Notes under the pieces: generated by a model
Told to the model about the DNA's origin: nothing
Seen by the model: the letters and a program-made list of their open reading frames with translations, nothing else
The model's database searches: none
Program-made: the position numbers and the translations under genes
Assembly (NCBI RefSeq): GCF_001280515.1
Contig: NZ_LBIQ01000031.1
Coordinates: forward strand, 1-64,000
Length of the DNA: 64,000 bases
Direction of reading: 5' to 3'
Origin: Mangrovimonas sp. ST2L15
GTDB lineage: Bacteria; Bacteroidota; Bacteroidia; Flavobacteriales; Flavobacteriaceae
Shown: piece by piece, positions 27,654 to 36,100 of the stretch
Layout of the letters: every line of letters begins with the position of its first letter
Numbering within the stretch: the first letter of the stretch is position 1

Positions 27654-27818
27654 GTTTATAATAATTAATTAATAGTTTGATTTTAACATTTTTAGTAGGA
27701 ATCTACACTCTTAAAGATAGGCATTTATCAAAAAGCAAACAATGAGATAAATCACCTAAGACTCACCCTACCAACCATTTAACACAACAAAGTTCCAAAT
27801 TAAAAGAGCACGCTCATT

Positions 27819-27892
27819 AACCTATTGTTTTAAATAGTTTACCTATTGTTCAATGCCTTTAACTTATTGTTAAATGGTTTTACCTATTGTTA
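27819..27892 (-). promoter_or_regulatory. Four phased direct repeats, likely binding site of the adjacent hybrid regulator
   Basis: The 12-mer TWACYTATTGTT occurs four times, with its ACYTATTGTT core starting at 27820, 27841, 27862 and 27882, so the spacing is 21, 21 and 20 bp (two helix turns each). The copies differ only at the second base and in one C/T. The array lies 166-238 bp upstream of the M20 start codon. Its last copy overlaps the stop codon of the hybrid regulator gene. AraC-type domains bind such phased direct repeats, and this regulator ends in one. The rest of the 235-bp gap (27654-27889) is A/T-rich and should contain the operon promoter. Confidence 0.7.
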
Positions 27893-30800
27893 AGAAGTGT
27901 GGTTTTCTTTGTATTTATTGGGAGAGACTCCTACTTCTTCTTTAAAGATTCTTGAGAAATAGGACAAACTTTCAATACCAACCTCAGAGGCTATTTGACT
28001 TACATTTAAGTCTGTTTCCCTTAGAAGTTCACAAGCTTTTTCCATACGAACCAACCTGATTAAATGGGAAGTTGAGCGATTGGTCAGGGATTTTATTTTA
28101 TTGTGTAATTGGGTCCTGCTCATGAATACCTTTTCACAAAGTTCTGATACACCAAATCCTTCATCAGCCATGTGATTTAAGATGGTTTGCTTTAACTGCA
28201 ATATAAATTCGTCTTCTTTTTTTACGGCTGGTTCATTAGAGGGAGAAATATTTTGCAAACTGGAATAACGTTCTTGTAATCTTCTTCGTAGTAGCAATAA
28301 GTTTTTAAGTTGCTCGGTCAATTCACGTTTATCAAAAGGTTTTGCCAAATAGGCATCGGCCCCATGTTGCAAACCTTCAATTCTGGAATCCAAATCAGCT
28401 TTTGCTGTTAGAAGTACGACCGGTATGTGGCTGGTTCGTTGATCAGTTTTTAGATAATCACATAATGTGAAGCCATCCATTTTTGGCATCATGACATCAC
28501 TCAGAATTAAATCTGGCACTTTATCCAAGGCCATTTCCAATCCCTCTTGTCCGTCTGAGGCAAGCATCAAATTATAATCATCCTGTAGGCAGGTCATGAG
28601 ATACGCCTTTACATCTGGATTATCCTCCACAACCAAAAGACTAGGATGAGCCCGGTCCTGTTTGACTACATAGGATTCCAAATCAGCATCCATTGGTTCT
28701 ACCAGGTGCCACCTATCATTTAAAATTATGGGACTTTCCTCCATTATTGGAGCAGAATTGGTGATAGGGAGGCTCACTTTAAAAATTGCACCTGTACCCT
28801 GACTACTTTCCACTTCTATATTTCCGCCCAAAAAGTTAGTCAATTCTTTAACCAAAGTCAGCCCTACACCTGTCCCACTTCCTGTTCTACTCACCTCATC
28901 ATCAACTTGATAAAAACGATCAAAAATATGCTCGATTTTGCCCTCTGGAATTCCCGCTCCTGTGTCAGCAACTACTATTTCATAAAAACTACTTTCTGTA
29001 TCCGCAGACGTCTTTAAAGTCACCAAAACCTTCCCCTCAGGTGGTGTAAACTTAATCGCATTGCTAAGTAAATTAGAGACAATATGCATGATTTTATCGG
29101 CATCGTAGTCGATTATGAAATGGTCTTGATCTGCTTCAAAAACAACGGTCACCTCTTTGGACTCGGCCAAGGAGTGAAAGGACTCAATGAGGTATTGAAT
29201 ATAGGCGACAATATCACTTTGAATAAGGTTCATGGAAACGTTTCCTGACTCCAATTTTCTAAGCTCCAAAATTTGATTAACCAAATTGAGCAAAAGCTTT
29301 GCATTTCTCGCTATTAGCTTTTTTATCCGTTCTTGCCCCTCACTTTGCTCTATCAATCCAAGGATAACTGTCAAAGGGGTTCTAAACTCATGGGAAATAT
29401 TGGTAAAGAAATTGGACTTGACTTGATCTAGTTCACTTAACAACAGTGCTTGCTTTTCTATGGTCTCTTTACTTTTCCTGATTTGTGCTGTCCTTTTTTC
29501 AACTTCTACCCTTAATCTACTTTGCTCGGTCTGGATTCTACGGATATAAACAAAAATGACCACAGAGATAAGTATTCCGCAAAGTAAATAAAACCACCAT
29601 GTGAGGTAGAAGAACTGCCCTACATGAATTGGTATTTCCAATGGTTTATCAACCTGAATAGAATGCTCATCAGTACCACGAACCTGAACGATAAACTCTC
29701 CTGGAGGTAGGTTATTGATCGTAACCTGTGATTCAGCTCCCAGATTTATCCAGTCTATTGAAGCGTCATTTTTATTTGATTTAGAAAAAGGGAGTAATCG
29801 ATAACTATACGTTTGCTCCTGCAGGTTTATATAACTTGATATTGCAAAATCCAGATAAAGATAGTTTTTCGCAGCAGGAATTTGGAGGAAATCAGTCGTA
29901 TTATAAGACCCCTCTCTCACAATATTCCCTTTTTTCTTATTGTCGTAATACTTTAATCCAGTCAAATAAATTGTCTCACCTTCCCTTTTGGGGAGCGTTT
30001 GAAGAATGTGATCAGGTTGTAAAATATTAAGACTAGCATCACTTCCAAAAACCATTCTTCCATCATATAATTTCACACAAGAGTTTTCGTTAAACTGATT
30101 GCTACTTAAACCATCTGATTCCTTTAAGTAAAATAATATCTTTCCACTAGAATTTAATACCGAAATACCATCTGAAGTTGAGACCCATCTGTTCAATTGA
30201 TTGTCGCAAAGAATGCCCATAACGGTGTTGTTAGACAGTCCGTTTGAAACTGTAATCTGTCTGACGGAATCAGTGGATTTGTTGAGTATAAATATTCCTG
30301 AATTGCCACTACCTAACCAAAGTAAACTGTCAGAAGCTTCATAAATGCATATTATATTGGCGTTCCTTAAGTTATTATGTTGATCATAATGCCGTACCTC
30401 ACCACTATTGAAATCGATCTGCCACAATCCGTTCTGGGCACCAATCCATAAAACTCCATCTTTGGATTGAAAAATGTCGTTCACTTTTGCACCAATGGTG
30501 AACGGAACTTCCTCCTTGATAAAAGTACGCATTGTTTTTGTTTCTATATTGAAAATGTGAAGGTCTCCTATATTTGTATTATCACCATTATCCTCAAACA
30601 AGGCAACCTCTTTATCATTGATAAAGGCAAATTTTTCAAAGATTATCTCGGTAGAAATATGATCAGTAGTATCTCTAACCGGATCATACCACTGTAAACC
30701 TGTTCGGTTTACCATATTAAAACGTGCAGACATCCAGATTTTCCCGTTCCTCTTTACAACTGAAGAATAAGACCTTGTTTGAATATGATACCCATTATTA

Positions 30801-32269
30801 ATAAGTCGGCCAGAATTAGGTCTGTGAGTTCCTTTTTCGTGGATTACCGAGACCCCATGGCTTGAATTAGGCTCTAGAGTTTCGTTTAATTGTCTTAATC
30901 GAAATACTTGTGGGGTTGAATTGATCAATAAATTAGTGCTGTCTAATTGCAGCATGGAACCCAATTTGTAGGTTTTGTGATAATTAATTGTCTTAATTTC
31001 CAAATCAGGATTTAAACTCAACAATTTCATCCCGTTTTCAGTCAGTGTTGAACCTATTTCCTTGTTAAAATCAGCACTGAAAAATTTTCCTTGATACCAA
31101 AAATCGGTAAAAATGGCTGCATCAATCATTTTACGCAAAAGCGAAGTATAATTGAACCAACTGCCCTTCTTATCTATTAAAACAGATTGAAGGTTGTTAA
31201 CATCCTTGTAAGCTGACCAAGGGTCAAAATATCCCGATACTATTAAAAGGTTGTTTTCTAAATCTTTGGCAAAATACACCTCAAGAACTGGATTTTCTCC
31301 ACCATCTTTAAGCATTAATGTATTGAGTTGGTTTTCAACACTAAGTTTATGAGAGTTATTGTTTAGGTTGAAAAAGCCATTTTGCTGTCCAAGGAACAAT
31401 AACAGCTCATCGCTATTTTTGTCAATTATTTTCCAAACAAATTCTTTTTGATGAGTCTGAGGTACATCGTATTCATTTTTTTGCATGGTTGGAATATTCT
31501 CAAATTCGCTCCAGGGCTTAAAAGATAAGGTCTTATTTAAAAGGTTGAGTTTTACCAATCCCTTTCGCTCATGAAAGAACCAGCCCCAGTTGTCTTTAAT
31601 CTCAAAAGGGTATGTCAACGAACCTGGAGTTGTTGCTATTTTATTCGGATAATGATAATGAAGTTGTACGGGATCATCAAAATTAAGTTGAATGGATGCT
31701 ATTTCCTCTTTTGTGTCCTTGTAAAATCGGGAAACAGTATAGGTATTACTTTCCTCATTCAAAAGCAGCGCGAAGATACCGCCCTTAGGATCAGGAACAA
31801 TATTTAATAGGGTTAAACCATTTTCAAGTTTAAAAAAATACTGTTCCTGCGTATCGGGATGCCAGTAGAACAAAATATTGTTTTGACGATTTACCCCAAA
31901 TAAAAATCCATCTGGTGTGATTCCCAAAAGATACCAACTATGAACTACATTCTCTTCAGATAACCAATTTGGTTTTAATTCATAAAAAAAGCTTTGTGTA
32001 CCATCGTACTCAAAAAATGACAATCGTAAATTTCTTGCATCTTCAACACGCGGGTTTATCCAAATTCTACCCTTCGAGTCAACAAAAACCTGATCCATGT
32101 GGAGTGTTGCAAATCCATCAACTAATGTATACAACTTTGAAAATTTAGCTGACGGTGATCCCGAAAACCGTATGGTGTCGTTGCCAAATAACAAATTTGG
32201 TGAACAGAAGAAAATTATAGCTATTGTAAGTAAAATTTTGATTTTATGTAACTTAAGAATCACGTTCAC
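27890..32269 (-). CDS. Hybrid two-component system regulator (propeller sensor, histidine kinase, receiver, AraC domain)
   Basis: A 1459-residue one-protein signalling system. After a signal peptide (about 1-29) comes a periplasmic two-component-regulator beta-propeller with repeats such as SKDGVLWIGAQNGLW and ASDSLLWLGSGNSG (to about 770). A Y_Y_Y domain and one membrane span (about 886-909) follow. The kinase has H960 in NISHEFRTP, N1066 in NLLSNAIKF and DTGAG near 1102. The receiver has D1258 (LSDVMMPKMDG). The C-terminus is an AraC helix-turn-helix (about 1365-1455). All catalytic residues are present. Such proteins usually control polysaccharide loci. Here the adjacent operon encodes amide/peptide hydrolases and a porin, so the sensed ligand may be non-glycan. 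Confidence 0.95.
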   Translation of the reverse strand: MNVILKLHKIKILLTIAIIFFCSPNLLFGNDTIRFSGSPSAKFSKLYTLVDGFATLHMDQVFVDSKGRIWINPRVEDARNLRLSFFEYDGTQSFFYELKPNWLSEENVVHSWYLLGITPDGFLFGVNRQNNILFYWHPDTQEQYFFKLENGLTLLNIVPDPKGGIFALLLNEESNTYTVSRFYKDTKEEIASIQLNFDDPVQLHYHYPNKIATTPGSLTYPFEIKDNWGWFFHERKGLVKLNLLNKTLSFKPWSEFENIPTMQKNEYDVPQTHQKEFVWKIIDKNSDELLLFLGQQNGFFNLNNNSHKLSVENQLNTLMLKDGGENPVLEVYFAKDLENNLLIVSGYFDPWSAYKDVNNLQSVLIDKKGSWFNYTSLLRKMIDAAIFTDFWYQGKFFSADFNKEIGSTLTENGMKLLSLNPDLEIKTINYHKTYKLGSMLQLDSTNLLINSTPQVFRLRQLNETLEPNSSHGVSVIHEKGTHRPNSGRLINNGYHIQTRSYSSVVKRNGKIWMSARFNMVNRTGLQWYDPVRDTTDHISTEIIFEKFAFINDKEVALFEDNGDNTNIGDLHIFNIETKTMRTFIKEEVPFTIGAKVNDIFQSKDGVLWIGAQNGLWQIDFNSGEVRHYDQHNNLRNANIICIYEASDSLLWLGSGNSGIFILNKSTDSVRQITVSNGLSNNTVMGILCDNQLNRWVSTSDGISVLNSSGKILFYLKESDGLSSNQFNENSCVKLYDGRMVFGSDASLNILQPDHILQTLPKREGETIYLTGLKYYDNKKKGNIVREGSYNTTDFLQIPAAKNYLYLDFAISSYINLQEQTYSYRLLPFSKSNKNDASIDWINLGAESQVTINNLPPGEFIVQVRGTDEHSIQVDKPLEIPIHVGQFFYLTWWFYLLCGILISVVIFVYIRRIQTEQSRLRVEVEKRTAQIRKSKETIEKQALLLSELDQVKSNFFTNISHEFRTPLTVILGLIEQSEGQERIKKLIARNAKLLLNLVNQILELRKLESGNVSMNLIQSDIVAYIQYLIESFHSLAESKEVTVVFEADQDHFIIDYDADKIMHIVSNLLSNAIKFTPPEGKVLVTLKTSADTESSFYEIVVADTGAGIPEGKIEHIFDRFYQVDDEVSRTGSGTGVGLTLVKELTNFLGGNIEVESSQGTGAIFKVSLPITNSAPIMEESPIILNDRWHLVEPMDADLESYVVKQDRAHPSLLVVEDNPDVKAYLMTCLQDDYNLMLASDGQEGLEMALDKVPDLILSDVMMPKMDGFTLCDYLKTDQRTSHIPVVLLTAKADLDSRIEGLQHGADAYLAKPFDKRELTEQLKNLLLLRRRLQERYSSLQNISPSNEPAVKKEDEFILQLKQTILNHMADEGFGVSELCEKVFMSRTQLHNKIKSLTNRSTSHLIRLVRMEKACELLRETDLNVSQIASEVGIESLSYFSRIFKEEVGVSPNKYKENHTS

Positions 32270-32647
32270 AATAGACTCTAGTTGAAAGTTTAAAAAAATT
32301 AATTAATTGCTTTTCAAGTTAGTAAAACAGTTTTCTGACACTTAAAGCAATACTAGAATACAACATATAACACCTCATCATAAACTAAATTTATATAAAA
32401 AGCTTGAAATCATTTATTACATAAAAATAATTCATTCAAAAGATTTATTACTTAAATTCTAGATATAACTTTTGGTATTCCTAATAATAATTGACAAAAC
32501 CATTTTACTATTCAAAACTAGCTTAGGAAAATTGATTGTTTTTTGGTTTATATAAAAAAATGACAAAGTGATTAAGCGAAAGACATAGGTAATGATTTAA
32601 ATTCTAATATCTTGGCTAATACTCCAATAATTATTACTTTTCCAAAG
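32270..32647. other. Non-coding A/T-rich gap upstream of the hybrid regulator
   Basis: No ORF with coding character is seen on either strand. It must contain the promoter of the regulator gene near 32280-32340. Beyond that I see nothing distinctive until the 115-bp repeat begins. Confidence 0.6.
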
Positions 32648-32762
32648 TATTAACCGCGTGAACACAAAACCGAACAGGAAGGTGAACACGATTTTGAACA
32701 CGATTATTTATAACTAACTGATAATCAATATCTATTTTTATCAGTTAATCAATTCATAACCC
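32648..32762 (+). repeat. 115-bp direct repeat, copy B
   Basis: Same orientation as copy A (17982-18096), with three substitutions. Here the internal inverted repeat is perfect (TAACTGATAA at 32715-32724 and TTATCAGTTA at 32738-32747, 13-nt loop). Its right end TTCATAACCC is at the same time the anticodon loop and 3' anticodon-stem start of a tRNA remnant. The period between the copies is 14,666 bp. Confidence 0.95.
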
Positions 32763-32794
32763 AGAGGTCCAGAGTTCAAATCTCGGTCTCGCTA
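32753..32794 (+). pseudogene. 3' half of a tRNA-Met(CAT)-like gene
   Basis: The sequence fits tRNA positions 32-73 base for base: loop TTCATAA with anticodon CAT, 3' anticodon stem CCCAG, variable AGGTC, T-stem CAGAG, T-loop TTCAAAT, T-stem CTCGG, acceptor TCTCGCT and discriminator A. One T-stem pair is mismatched (A32771 with G32785). The 5' half is absent: upstream is the 115-bp repeat, and no AGCGAGA-like acceptor strand occurs there. A good intrinsic terminator follows. It is a broken gene, probably split at the anticodon loop. Confidence 0.75.
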
Positions 32795-32816
32795 CAAATT
32801 TTAAATAATTGTACAT

Positions 32817-32848
32817 AAGCGGTTTAGCCTTTGCTAAACCGCTTTTTT
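32817..32848 (+). terminator. Intrinsic terminator after the tRNA remnant
   Basis: Perfect 11-bp stem AAGCGGTTTAG (32817-32827) and CTAAACCGCTT (32834-32844), loop CCTTTG, and a run of six T (32843-32848). It lies 23 bp after the tRNA 3' end, as expected for a former tRNA transcript. Confidence 0.85.
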
Positions 32849-32988
32849 ATGCCCAATTATAAAGATGCTCTTACATTAGTCTAAGAAAGTACATTTAATT
32901 TCCTCAAGGAAAATCCTCGCAACTTTACTAACTTAGATTCTTAACCCGAAAACCCTAGCTGATTTTGCCACGCCGGTTCACACTGCGT

Positions 32989-33141
32989 GCTCATGTCAGC
33001 CACAAAACCATCAAAGAAATTGCCTATGAATTAGGTTATAACGATGAATATTATTTCAGCAAATTCTTTAAAAAGCAAACTGATATATCACCTCAACTAT
33101 TCAGGGAAACAATTGGTTTTGATTTTGGCCAATCTGCATAG
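32989..33141 (+). pseudogene. C-terminal remnant of an AraC-family regulator
   Basis: The frame ending at TAG 33139-33141 reads [19 protein letters not shown], then [17 protein letters not shown] and a short tail FDFGQSA. This is the second helix-turn-helix of AraC proteins, including the ELGY turn and the FKK...SP signature. The frame stays open a little further upstream, but homology appears to begin near 33000 and there is no start codon or first helix-turn-helix. It is similar to, but not a copy of, the AraC gene at 38332-39165. It ends 20 bp before the stop of the convergent gene. Confidence 0.8.
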
Positions 33142-33160
33142 TACATTTACTCCATGCTTT

Positions 33161-36100
33161 CTAAAAAGTAAATCCTAAAGAAAAGGTAAATCTGTTACCA
33201 TCTGCTCCGTGATACAGTCCCAAATTACCCGATAGAGCATTAAACCCATTAATAAAAATAGAGCCTCCATAGTTGTTATGCCACACCTGAGACTGGTCAT
33301 CTTCGACCCAAATCCGACCATAATCAAAACCTGCAGTAACTCCCATTCTTATAGGAACAAAATTGGTTCTAAACTTGGCTATTCCCACTCTTAAATCTGT
33401 ACTTTGGTAGAAAGCTGTCTTTCCATTAAAACGTTCGTTTCGATACCCTCTAAGACTAAAATTTCCACCCAAAGTCGCACCGTGATAAAACTCATAATTA
33501 TCACCAAATACCATCTGGCTTCCTATTTTGGTTGCTAATACGGCTATGCCACTTTCATGAATGGGATAGTCAATGGATAGCGAAGGTTTTAAATACAGGA
33601 ATTCATTATTAAATTCATCTATATTGGTTTTGTAACCCGTAGCCAAGTCAAACTGAAAACCCCGTCTTACAAAGGCTAATTGATTGCCCTTGTTTTTATA
33701 TTGGAAAGATATTTCACCTCCGGCATACATTTGACTTTCAAACACATCATTTTCTGGGTTGAAAAATTCTCCTGTGGCTTCCTGGGCATTGTAATCTACC
33801 ATATGAGATTCTACCATCGGTTTTATGGTAAACTTTATTCCGTGCTTATTTCTATAGATGAGTGAAGGGGCCACATACCATTGGGCAATCCCAATTCGAT
33901 TGTATTGTTTGTCTACGGCATTATCGTCATAGGTAGTTTCATTTCCATAGCCAAAAAAGTTCATGGCATAATTGGGACTGGTAAATCCGGCTTCAATACC
34001 AAAATTCCAATTGTGGAACACATGTGCAAATTCTCCTGAATATGTGAACTCATATCCCGAGGTTGCTGAAAAATAGGCAGCTCCAAAGGTATGTTGTGAT
34101 TTAAAAGGATTGTTTGCTAGTCCATAGGTTGTAAAAGTATCTGAAAATCCTACCTTAAAGCCAGCATCCGGATCCCATCCTATGGCCGGAAAAACCGTAT
34201 TGGTTGTATACTTCTTCTTTTCAGAATTGTAATTGTTTATATCATAATCGTCAACCAACCATTTCCTACTATGTCCTTTGATGGTATTCTTTTTACTTTT
34301 ATAATCATAAAGTTTCGCCTTACGATTGTTTTCAAAATTATAGGTGTCATTATTTTCTCCTCCCATCAGTTTCAACTTGATTAAATGATCCCCTTCTCCT
34401 ACTATTTGAAACTCATCTTTACCATCCAAACCATATAGCCATATTTCTTTGGTAAGGCCTTTGTCATAGGTATGCTCAAAAACCAATTTATCATCACTTT
34501 CAATTGAAACCTTGGTTTTACCTTCTGGCAGCCGTGTAATTAAAAACATATCATCATCCTCTGTTCCCGTAATGATTTGAACCCGATTCAAATACTCATA
34601 ATACTCACGTGCCGGCTCAGCCAATTCATCTCGACGCTTTTTTAAGGCTATTTTAATGTCCTCTATGTATTGGTCTTGAACCGCATTAGGCAAGACCTTA
34701 AAAGACTCTTCAATTACCTGATCGCTTAATCTATTTTGGATCAATTCTACCTGTTTGTTCCAATCCTCCCATGAGAGATTCTTTATAAAAGCCTGATCTA
34801 ATGAATACCCATCAAAATTGAGCCATTTTATGTTTTTATATCCTTTTTCAAAATCTTGCATTTTTCTGAAGTCAACAATCACCAACTTGATCAATTTAAG
34901 TAGCAGGCCGTCATATCTTGGAAAAGCTTGATCACGATCACGACGTATGGGCCTATATAACTTGATATCATTTTCTTGTTCAAACTCTGAAAAACGCCAT
35001 TGGTCAGAATGTCGGTCCCAATCGCCAATTAACATATCCACTAATCGGGCTTTTAACCATTCAGATTCCATAATCTGATATTCTTTGGATTCGCTCATAT
35101 CCTTCAGCAAGTCTGAAGTCGATACGATATCATCGGGAGCTCCAAATTTGGGATTATCTTTATTCTCATCACCTGCATGGGTTTCCATCATGTAAAGCTT
35201 ATCTCCATAATCTTCATTAAAAATGTTCAGGTTTTTTTGTTTAGGCAAGTAATAAATTTCAGGTTCAGCATTATAAATGTTGAGAGTGTCAAGCATAGGG
35301 TTAAGTGCAAAAGGGGCATACGGATGGGCGGTGGTATAAAAATCCTGAACCAGTCTTTCGGCCACCGTATTATCCATATAATCTTCTACATAATGATCTG
35401 TCACCACCGATTGAATAAACCGCACCGCGCTTTTACGAAGCTCTCTTAAGGTATACTCATGATCCTCTTCATCTTTAATGCGTATTGAACGAGATTGATT
35501 TCCGCCCCCTTCTGAGATAGCTACTGGATTACCCGGTAATTTACTTAAATCCAACACAGGGACTTCCACTTCTTTACTATAAACCTCTCTATAATGGGAG
35601 CCCCAAAAGAAATTGTAAAGCAAACTTTTAGAGGTCTCCTCTGAAGTGTAAATCGATGCTTTTTTGGTTGCAGGCCAGTCACTAATATCGTGGTAGGACA
35701 CCTCGTCCATGGTAGTTTGTTGTCTTCTTATGATGTTGCTGAATTCCTTTTGAGTAGTCCCATTTTCAACCGAATAAAACGCTACCTCTGAGCTGTTATC
35801 GTTATAAACAGTCAGTTTAGCAAAGCCATGATCATGAGACGCAAATTGTCCATCTTCCTCATCAGCTTTAGCCTTTCTTGTTTTTTTCCCACCTGTGCCA
35901 CTAATTATTTGTGGAATACCATCATCTGAAAGATATTGAAGATTTTCATCACTGGCTGAAACAAAAATCACATCTGGAAACATACTGGCCATTGTTTCTA
36001 AAGCACCTCGTAGCTTTTTACGCTGCTGACTGTAATAATCTTCCTTTTTGACACCTCCAATTTTTTCAAGGAATCCGCGTCTGGTATTACTCAATATTGG

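Noticed and set aside
27819-27892. CRISPR-like array
   Set aside because: The repeats are 12 bp with 9-bp gaps, too short for a CRISPR array, and no cas gene is present. They fit a regulatory array instead.
32640-32760. 5' half of the tRNA
   Set aside because: No AGCGAGA-like acceptor strand or D-arm pattern is present upstream of the half tRNA, so only the 3' half is reported.
17982-32762. Insertion sequence or composite transposon
   Set aside because: No transposase or long terminal inverted repeats are seen in or between the 115-bp copies.
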